From contig OZ037770.1 in the NCBI GenBank assembly GCA_964035545.1, forward strand, positions 12,842,642 to 12,906,641: a stretch of 64,000 nt of DNA. The letters run 5' to 3'. Source of the DNA: Bugula neritina. Lineage: Eukaryota; Bryozoa; Gymnolaemata; Cheilostomatida; Bugulidae. The notes beneath the pieces are model-generated. The model was not told where the DNA came from. It did no database searches and worked only from the letters and a program-made list of their open reading frames with translations. A program made the translations under genes and the position numbers. Shown piece after piece: positions 23,883-36,372 of the stretch. Position 1 is the stretch's first letter. Each line of letters starts with the position of its first letter.

Positions 23883-26800
23883 TCAAGAGTTATCATCTCT
23901 TCTGTTATAGCCATTAAACCCAGGAAAGAGGTAGAGTCTTCTCATGTGAGTGAGAGTATCCCAGGCTACAACCAGCTGTCCACTGTCCAACTTTTTCTTC
24001 AGACACAGTTTCCTGACTTTAGTCTGCACCTAAACATAATCATAAATAACTGACAGTTTCAATAGTTTAGATTCCCGAGTAGAGAAGTTATGAGGTTTGT
24101 GACATAAAGCCATGTGACCATGACTCAGTTATCAATATATGTAAACGAACCAACCTTCACAACTGGCATATTTTTTCTTTATTGAATAATCTAATTTTAT
24201 CACTATACTGATTAGCCAAATGTGGTGAGCTAAGTGGAAGATTGTGTTCACTAAAGCTTCACATGTTTAAATTGCTTTACATCTTTCCACATAGTACTGC
24301 TTTACAAGAGGTTCATTTTCAAAGTTAAACTTGTAGACTTACTTGTTTGAAAATAGTGTAGAGGTCATGGTGACAGGCATGTTTGTACATTGAAGATACC
24401 AGAGCTCTAATCATTAGAGATCCATACACACGATGTCTCTTCGATGTAAATGCTGTAACAGATCATATAGAAATACACAATTCAGCAAGCGCATATAATG
24501 GAAGTAATAATGCATACAGAAGTGTAATATAGTAACTGACTAACTCAAACTGAACTCACACTCCATACTGGATTTCACTACCAGCAAATCATCATAGTTC
24601 AGTCTAGTCATAGCCTCAGCTTTCTTATCTCCTGGAACTCCAACAGGGTGTCGTGCTTGTGTCCCTACACCCTCTCTCTGCGCCGGTTCAGCCACTCGTG
24701 CTGAGTCTATATCTCCGTCACCAACAGTTTTATCTTCTGGAACTTCAACAGGATGTGGTGACCCTGTCAATGCATCCTTTTCCAGAGCTGGTTCAGCCTC
24801 TGGTACTGAGTTTATACCTCCTTCATCAACATCTTCTTCAGCTGTGAAATAAACTGGCTATACAGAGAGATGCTAATAGGTGATTTATAAAACCACTGAA
24901 TTCTAACTATCTATTTTCTGCTGAGATGTATATCTATATACTCTGCAGATAGTCAACAGGCACTAATAACTTTGAGATAATATAAAGATAAACATTATAA
25001 GCATGTATCAAGGAACTACTAACTGCTCTACTTACAATCTTTAGTAGATTTTTTGGAGTTCTCTTCTTTTTTAGACTCGGAGTTTTTAGCTCTCTGGACT
25101 TTAGCAAGGGAAGGTGACACTACTTCGGCATCCTCTATCTGAGCTTTTCCAATATCAGTTGCTGGGTCTATACCTTTCTCACCAACATCTATCCTGGCTG
25201 TAACAATTATATGAATATTCAAAACTTTCAAATTGCTTATAGAAAAAACAAAATAAGCCCCCCTCCCCCGTTCAGAATAATGATAAAGAGTCATTTCATT
25301 CTATTTACTAAATTGGGACAGCAAAGCAGAAAATTTATCAAAATTACTTGTTATCTATATGCATATAATGTAGTGACTCAAAAATAATTGCTTCATACAA
25401 ATAGTGTTAGCTATATTTTGACTCAGCTGATGGTAGGTAAAGCTTACTTCCACTACAGGTTTCCAGAATAACAATCTTCGGTCTCCCAGCCATCCCGGGG
25501 AAGTTCAGTGGGGTCAACAGGTCATACACATCAGTGAGCTTCACTCTCCTCCCATCTACTCCATAGATGTAGTTGTTTACACCTCCATGAGTCATGATAA
25601 CCAACACATGACATCCCAGATCTTCATGTTCCTTTTGTTGGACTTCATCTTTGATGGTGGACAGAATAGCCTAAATAATTTTGTAGCAAAATACTGTAAA
25701 TAGGCTAGACGATGTCTCTTTTGACCATCATAAACACAAACATTATTATTGTACCAAACATACCGCTGCTTTCAGATCTGTATGTGTCACAACATCAAAC
25801 TTGAAAGCTTTCAACATGACTGAAATATTCTCAACATCAGTATCTGAACCTTGCCTACACAAATCTGGTCCCTCATCAAAGTTCTTGTTGTTGATTATAA
25901 GAGCTCTGCCTCTTTTCCGTGTCATAGTAAACACCTGCAGATGTAAAGAACAAAATGGTTGGTAACTTTCTGAAAGAAATTGTTGTTATTTCTAAATATG
26001 GTAAATATCATTTTCGTCAGGTGACAGTTACCTTATCAGTGTTTGAAAAGAGCTTTTTGATTTTCAAGGTAGTAGTTCTTTCCAGTTTAAGTCTCATCAA
26101 CTTCATTTGTTCCCCTTCTTTATCAGGGTACAAGTACTCGTCTTCATCAGAAAGATCACTCAGATCATCATCAGCTGTGACCTCTTCAGTTCTTTTATCT
26201 GATTGGTTGTTATCTTCAACTACAAATATAAAACGATATAGTAGTATTTAAGTGCAACAGCATAACAGCGTGCCACCCTACAAGTTGAGCACTATACATA
26301 TAATCTTTCATAGGTGTGAATGATTTGCTCGATAAAAATTTGATTTCTGTGATAGACTTGAGTTAGTCGCTATAAAATATCAATTTGAACTAAAAAGCTG
26401 TTAAGCGACAGTATATTCGAAACCACTAGATTGGATTTAGTGCAGTTTTCTACCTGAAAGGTTGCTTTTCTCTTGCTGTCCTCTAGCAAGCAACTCACTC
26501 ACAGTTCTTTGAAAGGTCTCCAAATCATCTCTTGACATGCTCTCACCTAAATATTAGAAAACATGAATTAAAATATCTCGCATGAAAAAGACAATTTTTT
26601 ATATACTAATAAATTGTTAATGACAAAAAGATCTGTAAAGGATCTAATCTTTCAAAGGTTTTTTACTATCCCCATCTCATTAATACCATAAAAAGCATTT
26701 TTATTATTTCAATGAGTATCTTTTGGCATACAAAAATTTCAAGATGCTAAAATTTTTAGGAATTGTGGAAGAAACAGATACTACTGAAACTCAAATAAAA

Positions 26801-29800
26801 GAAGCATACATGGGTGGAAAAAAGCTGAAGGAACTTCCTCATCTTTACAAAGGGTTATTGAGGATCCCTGGTACCAGTTGACTAGGGGGGAAGATTTCAA
26901 GGAGCGGAGGCACCATTGAGGCCTTGTTATTTTCTCAACTTGAGAGTTGCCTAACAGCAAGCAGTGTCCACAGTGAACTGACGGAACCGGTCTGCATGCT
27001 GTCCATGTTTCTAGAACCTGTCTGAGGATGCTGTTGGTAGCATTAATCAGGGTCTGCCACATTCTGCTGATGTTTTCGGCGTCTGATGAAACGAATAGAA
27101 GCACTTTTCTTGATTTGTAATCGTGTATCAGCTGAGTGTAGATTTTATCATGATACACATTGGCTCCATTTCTCTTCACTTTGATTTTAGAGATTTCATC
27201 AGGAAACAGCTGCAGTAAACCAACTGTCATCTGGTGGGATACGTAGTGTGGTAGTGCCAGCCCATTGAATTCAATACCAACTAACAGAAACATGCTTTTA
27301 GGTGGTGAGAAGTTATGGTTGAAGTATTCCTTGGCAAACTGTGGCGCAATGAAGCATGAGTAAATTGGGTCTTTATCAGAAGCATCATGTAGTGGACCAT
27401 GTAGCAGACGGAAAGTCTTAAGCAGGCAAATAGCAACTGCCCAGTCCTGAGGCTCATGGAATCCAGATTCTTTTCTTATTAAATAGTTGAAAAGAATTTC
27501 CCTTAAAACACCTGTTTTAGTGAAATGATCTACAGACTCTTCAAAATCCTGTAGCTCAAATTTATCACCACCAAAATTAAGTAGTGAGAATTGATCACGT
27601 CGACACTGCCACACATTAGAATCATGATTATGCATTACGGTTAGAAGCTTGGTAACTTCTGATATCTTGTGGAAGATGTAAGGCTTCAGAGTATCCATAT
27701 CTTTGTACCACAATATCTTACCGCAGTCATGCATGTAGGTAAGAATTATGTCCAGCTGACTTGATTTAATCTGAAGGTTCTGCTGTTGGAAGGTGGCCAG
27801 GATACACCAGAATGAGCTGTAAGTAGACTTTAGAGAGAGAACTTTCTCATTCACCTCTTCCCAAATTAAAGGCAAAGACTTCACAAACTTTTGACTGCTT
27901 TGTAGAAGCGATTTCTTGATCTTGTCAAACACTTCATATCCATCGTCAGCTCCGACTTCATAAATGTCATCTTCAACAAACACCCTACCTGCTGACTCCA
28001 CAAAATGCTGAATTTGACAAAATTCTCCACCCAATGCTTTCTCCTCCTCAACAATCTCAACACTAATTTGATTCATTAGTTTGAGAAAGGTTGACTTTTG
28101 CTCCTGAAACTTGATGTTAGTGAATTTGTCTTTGTGAGTCAAAATGAGCTTTGGTGCACCCAAAGTTGGGTTAGCCAAATAGAGATGAGACATGTAATCA
28201 AAGGCCAATCTTCTCACAGCTTCTCTACTGGAAAACTCTGTAGAAAGGTTGTTGAATTCCGCCATATTGACTACAAAAACGGGAATACAATTTTGTTTCA
28301 GCGTGAGTTGATATGTCGCATGATACACTTCCTGTCCCCCCATGTCAAGGACACGTAGCACTGTTCCATCTACTTCAACTTCCTGAACATTGAAGACTTT
28401 TGTCGTCTCATCTATGGCAGCTTCAGGGCTTCTGTCTATTAAGACTCTCTTCCTCTCAGGACTTTGCAAGGTCTTGATTAGACTTGTTTTACCGGCCATA
28501 GAATTTCCCAGTACAGCTATTGTAGCAAAGGGGATATTTTTTCCAGAACCTTTAGCTAAATCCTTCAAATATTGTCTCACAGCATCTAATCCTCTCCGAC
28601 AGACTTCCCTTGGAGGAGATGTGAGAGCAAAACAACTATCTGTGTTTAGTCCTTGAAGCTGGGTCAGCTGTAATATCTCCTGGTCTAGAGACTTCAGAAA
28701 TTTATTGTCGGATACATTCAGCTCTTGCAGACTACTCAATGTGTACACAGAAGATGGGATGTTGGTAAAACTATTGCCTGATATGTCCAGTTTCTCCAAT
28801 TTTTTTAGACTTTGTACACTAAAAAGAAATGAGTGAGAGCTGAGCTTTAATTGAATGAGGAAGCATGTAAAGCAGATTGGAGTGATAGAATAAAATGGTA
28901 ATTTATGTGTAAACAAGAGAGCAACCTAGCTGTGAATATCATATCATAACAAGTCACTAAAACTTCTGCCCCTCAGACTTCTAAATTACAAGCCATCGTG
29001 TTAACCATCACAATACAAGGCTACTGGGAAATTTCAACATTATATTCAATATTTCTTATTAATTCACTATCTTTAATATCTTTCAAACTTTAATTCAGGC
29101 CACAGATAAATAAGATTTAATTCAAGATACAGTCGAATAATTGAGCTTTCATATTTATGGTAAGAGTAGGTAGGTAGGTAACACTTTTAAACATTGCAAG
29201 AACAGCCTTGCTATCTAAGGTTAGCTTATTTCAAACGTTTTTATACACGCTGCAAGCATATTTTTAATAAAAATTCAGTGAATTTAACTTTTATTCAACC
29301 TGCCTTTACACCACAATAACTACACTCAAGAAGCAATAGTTCTAAAACCCCAACTGATTGTAGAAAAACTCTGCGACACAACCTTGCAGTGGCTTTAGCT
29401 CAATTTCACTGTGGTTGTAGTAGCTTAAGTAATTATATCTAAATGTAAGCATTTATATAACTACATACCAAGTATTTACTATAACTATTGGTATTTATAT
29501 AACAACCAAATATTTACTAGTTATTACTTATTAGTATTACTCAGAGTAAGTATTATCATCATGTTAATTAGACTACAAGACTTTATCTGGTTTAGTATGA
29601 ATAACTTCTACAGTAAGTTACTACAGCCAATTAGACAATCATCGTAAACTACACAAACCAATACTAAGACTTATATAGTGTTGAGCATAAACAGGTATAC
29701 ATAACAGCAATAGCATAAGATTTAAAGTACTGCCTTTAATGAACCAGGTATAACTTCAATATAATGTGGTTTGCAGGAGGTTAGAAATAGTTTCATGTCA

Positions 29801-32800
29801 TTGGCTAATGACAAAGACTGCCTAATACAAGCAACTTTGTATGGTTTCTTTATCTATTTGAATAGAAAAACTCCCTGCAGTGGATAAGCCATTAATTAGG
29901 AGTGAGTGGCTAGCAAGTTGAACTTGTATATGTAACAACAACTAAAGCCATTAGATTACAAACTTGTAAATACACTGATAAAAATAGTAAAACCAAGATA
30001 AGTTAAATGTGCTGCAGGTACCTTGGATATGAATAGAGGTGACCATATTATAGTCATACTATTTACACGCAGTAGGGTACATAACCAAGTTCCTAACCAA
30101 CTAAAACTATATGGAATTATTAATGCCCTGTTTCTAGTGACTGCATGTGCACTATTAATAGGCTCTCAGGTTCACAGACAGCACAGCTAGGGACATACAT
30201 GTAATAGCCCCGTATATTAAATAAAAAAGCTCACTGTCTTACAAGTAAATAAATTTCATTGACTGACCTATTTATGGTTAATGTCATTATTCTTATGTAA
30301 GTAATTATTTAAGCAGTTAACTGCATGGGGCTGGCATATTAGAGTTTGGTGGTATTTTATAGGCTTTTACAAAGCTTCAAAACTTTCATTCTATGGTAAA
30401 TAAAATTTTTTATCAGAAACATCAACCTAGTAAAAATTGTAAATAATTACAATTTTGATTTCTTCGGCCATTTTATAGTCTCACGTACGAGTATTATATT
30501 ATGCATATTATATACACTGTACATGCTGTACATTATGTATATTACTGCCATCACTTCTATCAACTCTATAATCTTACCCACATTTCAAAATAGTTCTACT
30601 ATAATTATAGTTTAATGTATACATGCAGTATGTAGTGAACTATAGGCTATGATTTGGGCAATAAATCTTCACTGATGTCCTTTATTGTATTATTACTCAA
30701 ACATTACACTGGTTGGCATCATTAGACAGTAATTGACATTGATTGACATCGTCAAGACTACAATTGCAATGCAAAACTTACATAATCTCAGCATAAACTT
30801 ATATAAACAACATGAAAAATACAAACAGTTGCATTCCACAAAAAGAAAAAATATAATTAATATAAATGATTTATTTATTTTTGCTCTCTACAAATATCAA
30901 CTAGTTCGCTAGCTCCTGCTATTATCAAGTGTCAGATATTTGTTATGTAGCGCAGACTAGGGTGTAGAAAGCTTTTCTATAAAAGTGCTTAATATAGCTA
31001 AGGTAGTTGAGCAAACTAGCACTAATTTCGCTACACAGTACATACCTCTTTGGTAGAGTACTGAGTTTACAGCGACTGATATTCAACTCTCTCAGTGATT
31101 GTAAAGATGTGAACATCTCATCTGGTAGATTATCAGACAGGTTATTCCTTGACAGTTTCAGTATTTGAAGATTTCTCAGTTGAAGCATACTGTGACATAA
31201 ATGTAACACATCTTGTATTGATACAGTCATTATTAACCTGTTATACAACTAGGATTATAAAAATACTAAAAACTTGTAGTTAAAGTTTGCCCTCTGTGTC
31301 TTGCTATATCGAAGTGAGTTAATGTTAGATGGTGAAATGTTATATCATTTATCATACCATTTATCATATATTATATAATGACTCAACCATAAAGCTTTTT
31401 TCAAATATGCTATAGAAAAGTATTACACATTAGTAATAATTTTGAAAATATAATAATAATAATTTCTGTTGAACTGTAATCTTGTACACAATTTAAAAAC
31501 AAGTCTCATCAGGACATCATGAAACTAAACCCATATTTCATTCACCAATTATACACCTGAAAATAGATTTATTTGAAATCTGCTTAAAGACAATTAATTT
31601 TAATTTCAACAAAAATCATAAACCTCTATAGCTATTAGGTAGTCCCAGCAGTAATTGCTTTCTAACAGATATACAAATAAAACTTCTTTTCTAAATGTTA
31701 AGAAATACAGATCATATGAAAATATACCACAGTTATAAATACAGAGGTGATGTTTCTATTTCTATTACAGTATTATTATACAAGAATTGTTATCGCATTC
31801 ACATTCTGCTATAATTTTTACATTATGCATACAAGAGTTATTATATTAAACTGTATACACAGTACATACCTCTTTGGTAGAGTACTGAGTTTACAGCGAC
31901 TGATATTCAACTCTCTCAGTGATTGTAAAGATGTGAACATCTCATCTGGTAGATTATCAGACAGGTTATTCCTTGACAGTTTCAGTATTTGAAGATTTCT
32001 CAGTTGAAGCATACTGTGACATAAATGTAACACATCTTGTATTGATACAGTCATTATTAACCTGTTATACAACTAGGATTATAAAAATACTAAAAACTTG
32101 TAGTTAAAGTTTGCCCTCTGTGTCTTGCTATATCGAAGTGAGTTAATGTTAGATGGTGAAATGTTATATCATTTATCATACCATTTATCATATATTATAT
32201 AATGACTCAACCATAAAGCTTTTTTCAAATATGCTATAGAAAAGTATTACACATTAGTAATAATTTTGAAAATATAATAATAATAATTTCTGTTGAACTG
32301 TAATCTTGTACACAATTTAAAAACAAGTCTCATCAGGACATCATGAAACTAAACCCATATTTCATTCACCAATTATACACCTGAAAATAGATTTATTTGA
32401 AATCTGCTTAAAGACAATTAATTTTAATTTCAACAAAAATCATAAACCTCTATAGCTATTAGGTAGTCCCAGCAGTAATTGCTTTCTAACAGATATACAA
32501 ATAAAACTTCTTTTCTAAATGTTAAGAAATACAGATCATATGAAAATATACCACAGTTATAAATACAGAGGTGATGTTTCTATTTCTATTACAGTATTAT
32601 TATACAAGAATTGTTATCGCATTCACATTCTGCTATAATTTTTACATTATGCATACAAGAGTTATTATATTAAACTGTATACACAGTACATACCTCTTTG
32701 GTAGAGTACTGAGTTCACACCAATTGATATCCAACTCTCTCAGTGATTGTAAAGATGTGAACATCTCATCTGGTAGATTATCAGACAGGTTATTCCCTGA

Positions 32801-35800
32801 CAGTTTCAGTATTTGAAGATTTCTCAGTTGAGGTATGCTGTAACATAAATGGAACACATGTTGTATTGATACAGTCATTATTGACCTGTTATACAACTAG
32901 GATTATAAAAATACTAAAAACTTGTAGTTAAAGTTTGCCCTCTGTGTCTTGCTATATCGAAGTGAGTTAATGTTAGATGGTGAAATGTTATATCATTTAT
33001 CATACCATTTATCATATATTATATAATGACTCAACCATAAAGCTTTTTTCAAATATGCTATAGAAAAGTATTACACATTAGTAATAATTTTGAAAATATA
33101 ATAATAATAATTTCTGTTGAACTGTAATCTTGTACACAATTTAAAAACAAGTCTCATCAGGACATCATGAAACTAAACCCATATTTCATTCACCAATTAT
33201 ACACCTGAAAATAGATTTATTTGAAATCTGCTTAAAGACAATTAATTTTAATTTCAACAAAAATCATAAACCTCTATAGCTATTAGGTAGTCCCAGCAGT
33301 AATTGCTTTCTAACAGATATACAAATAAAACTTCTTTTCTAAATGTTAAGAAATACAGATCATATGAAAATATACCACAGTTATAAATACAGAGGTGATG
33401 TTTCTATTTCTATTACAGTATTATTATACAAGAATTGTTATCGCATTCACATTCTGCTATAATTTTTACATTATGCATACAAGAGTTATTATATTAAACT
33501 GCATACACAGTACATACCTCTTTGGTAGAGTACTGAGTTCACACCAATTGATATCCAACTCTCTCAGTGATTGTAAAGATGTGAACATCTCATCTGGTAG
33601 ATTATCAGACAGGTTATTCCCTGACAGTTTCAGTATTTGAAGATTTCTCAGTTGAGGTATGCTGTAACATAAATGGAACACATGTTGTATTGATACAGTC
33701 ATTATTGACCTGTTATACAACTAGGATTATGAAAATACTAAAAACTTGTAGTTAAAGTTTGCTCTCTGTGTCTTGCTATATCGAAGTGAGGAAATGTTAG
33801 ATGGTGAACTGTTATGTCATTCATCATACCATTTATGATAAATCATCATTTATCATATATTATATAATGACTCAACCATAAAGTTATTTTCAAATCTGAT
33901 ATAGAAAAAATATTACACAAATTATACTTATAAAAATATGATAATTATATTTTCTGTTGCACTGTAATGTTGTACATACTTTAAAAATAAATCCCATCAG
34001 GACATCATAGAACTAAATCCGTATATTTTATCCACCAGTTAAACATATATTTAAAAATTGATTTACTCAAAACCAGCCTAAATATAAACAGCTGTGCATG
34101 TCCTGCATGGTCTTAATTTTAACAAAACTTATAAACCTCTATAGCTATTAGGTAGTCCAAGTCGTAATTGCTTTCTAATGGATATACAAATAAAACTTCT
34201 TTTGTAAATGTTTAGAAATATAGATAATATGAAAATATAATACAGTTATAAATACAGAGGTGGTGTTTTTATTTCTATTACAGTATCATTATACAAGAAT
34301 TGTTATCACATTCACATTCTACTATATAATTATAACATTATATATACAAGAGTTATTATAATAAACTGTACACACAGTACATACCTCTTTGGTAGAGTAC
34401 TGAGTCCACAGTTACTGATATCCAACTCTCTCAGTGATTGTAAAGATGTGAACATATCAGGAAATAATGAAACTAAATTCCATATTTTTTCACCAATTAT
34501 ATTTAAATATATATTCATATAAAATCTGCCTAAATATAAATAGTTGTGCATGTGATACTTGATTTTAATTTTAACAAAAATCATAAACTTCTATACAATT
34601 AGGTAGTCACAGCAGTAATTACTTTTTAATAGATGTACAAATAAAACTCCTTTTCCAAATGTTTAGAAGTATAGATCACATGAAAATAGAATAGAGTTAT
34701 AAATACAAAGGTGGTGTTTCTATTTCTATTACAGTATCATTATACAACAAATATTATCATGTTCACATTCTGATATAATTATTACATTATGTATACAAGA
34801 GTTATTATATTGAAGTGTATACACACAGTACATACCTCTTTGGTAGAGTACTGAGTCCACAGTGACTGATATCCAACTCTCTCAGTGATTGTAAAGATGT
34901 GAACAAATCATCTGGTAGATTACCAGACAGGTTATTCCCTGACAATTTCAGTATTTGAAGACTTCTCAGTTGAAGCATACTGTAATATAAATATAACACA
35001 TATTGTATTAATATAATCATTATTGTTATTAATTGTTATACAATTAGGAATATGAAAATACTACAAAAAACCTTTAGGTAAAATTCGCCCTCCGTGCCTT
35101 GTTACATTGAAGTGCATTAATTTAAGGCAGTGAAATGTTATGACATATATAACATATATTATAATATAATGAATCTACCATAAAGTCATTTTCAAATCAA
35201 CTAGAAAAATTATTACACAGATAATTATTATGAAAATGTAAAAATAGTTTTTGTTATGTTGTAATCTTGTACACAGTTTAAAAACAAGTCACATCAGGAA
35301 ATAATAAAACTAAATTCCATATTTTTTTCACCAATTATATTTAAATATATATTCATATAAAATCTGCCTAAATATAAATTATAGTTGTGCATGTGATACT
35401 TGATTTTAATTTTAACAAAAATCATAAACTTCTATACAATTAGGTAGTCACAGCAGTAATTACTTTCTAATAGATGTACAAATAAAACTACTTTTCCAAA
35501 TGTTTAGAAATATAGATAATATGAAAATATACCACAGTTATAAATACAGAGATGGTGTTTCTATTTCTATGACAGTATCATTATACAATAATTATTATCA
35601 CACTCACATTCTGCTATAATTATTACATTATGTATACAAGAGTTATTATATTAAACTGTATATACCCAGTACATACCTTTTTGGTAGAGTAGTGAGTTTA
35701 CAGTGAGTGATATTCAACTTTCTCAGTGATTGTAAAGATGTGAACATATCATCTGGTAGACTGTCATCAGACAGTCTATTCCCTGACATATACAGTATTT

Positions 35801-36372
35801 GAAGATTTCTCAGTTGAGATATTCTGTAATATAACTATAATATAACACATGTTGTTTTGATAAAGTTTACTATACATAGAATACACTAATCTGTACTATA
35901 GAATACTACTATGTTATTATTTTCTCTCTCAGTAAATTATTTATATTTTATTACAATGTGTTCCATATTACCTAGCATAGTCAGCAGAGGAATTCATCCA
36001 CCTCAAACTCAGATAAGTGAGATGAGGGAACAGATTGTGAATATCTGGAGGAATGTCACCCCACAGTATAACATGAGTCACAGTATGATGTCTATTTTCT
36101 TCTCTCAACTCATTTATAGTGTAGCATTTAGCTGCGATATTCTTCATCCATCCTTTATCAGACTCATCTATACTGGCAGTGTTGAACCGTATGTCATATC
36201 TTTTCTCTGTAAATCAGATACACAAAGAATAGAAACATTATTTATATATTTATCCACAAACTGGATATAGTCTTTGATGTGCATCTGATAAATCAAAATA
36301 TATTCTCATGACAAAAACTGACTATTAAATTATATATACAATGTTTACTAAAACTGACTTACTTTCAGCCAT
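23883..36372 (-). CDS. LRR-Roc-COR-caspase fusion protein, copy A
   Basis: Exons, 5' to 3': 36372-36363, 36206-35972, LRR exons 35823-35677, 34979-34836, 33661-33518, 32837-32694, 32013-31870 and 31189-31046, the large exon 28818-26810, then 26546-26454, 26219-26032, 25934-25764, 25670-25448, 25197-25036, 24841-24560, 24452-24343 and 24029-23883. All junctions are GT-AG and in phase; 1498 residues plus TGA. The start has a good context (A at -3, G at +4). Residues 82-400 are LRRs of about 24 residues. A Roc GTPase follows, with P-loop GNSMAGKTS (about 475), DMGGQ (529) and THKD (598), then COR (IWEEVNEKVLS onward). After an acidic linker comes caspase p20 with catalytic His in MTHGG (1219) and Cys in LETCSG (1263). 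A linker with repeats follows, then p10 (YGSLMIRAL, ending LYLFPGF). No CARD, DED or death domain was seen. By family knowledge it would be a GTP-regulated sensor joined to a cysteine protease. Number of LRR exons used in transcripts is uncertain. Confidence 0.85.
28950..29045 (-). mobile_element. SINE family A, old copy
   Basis: Complement traces of the head are visible: ATTACAAGCCATCGTGTTAA, CCATCACAATACAAGG and CTACTGGGAAATTTCAACA. It is strongly diverged and lies in the intron before the large exon of caspase copy A. Confidence 0.55.
31034..33720 (-). repeat. 824-bp LRR exon-intron cassette, tandem near-identical copies
   Basis: The minus-strand LRR exons starting at 31189, 32013, 32837 and 33661 are exactly 824 bp apart, and the intron sequence between them is almost the same in each unit. 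Each exon is 144 bp, encodes 48 residues (two LRRs) and is bounded by phase-2 introns on both sides, so units can be gained or lost without changing the frame. The exons at 31046-31189 and 31870-32013 encode the same peptide. Those at 32694-32837 and 33518-33661 encode a second shared version (IPQLRN start, DINWCE). The left edge of the repeat is near 31034, where similarity stops. Confidence 0.93.
33721..35850 (-). repeat. Older, diverged copies of the LRR cassette
   Basis: The same exon-intron pattern continues here with clear sequence drift and indels. It holds intact LRR exons at 34836-34979 and 35677-35823, and a broken one at 34385-34459. Recognisable intron blocks recur, for example the stretch near 34135-34330 against 34580-34800 and 35420-35660. 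These appear to be earlier products of the same duplication process. Confidence 0.85.
34385..34459 (-). pseudogene. Truncated LRR exon lacking its 5' half and acceptor
   Basis: The 3' half of an LRR exon is intact, from MFTSLQSLRELDIS to its GT donor at 34384. Upstream of about 34459 the sequence switches directly into cassette intron sequence, matching the block starting near 35294. The 5' half of the exon and its splice acceptor have been deleted, probably at a short match around ACATCA/ATATCA. It should be skipped in splicing. I left it out of the copy A model. Confidence 0.85.

Noticed and set aside
26454-26546. CARD or death domain between COR and caspase
   Set aside because: The exon codes only about 31 residues of helical, charged sequence, and copy B's equivalent is barely similar. 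No death-fold pattern was visible.
28098-28656. Plus-strand frames of 86-88 codons opposite the Roc-COR exon
   Set aside because: They are antisense shadows of the conserved minus-strand coding sequence.
31034-33720. CRISPR or phage-like repeat array
   Set aside because: Units are 824-bp exon-intron cassettes of a eukaryotic gene, with no short repeats and variable spacers.
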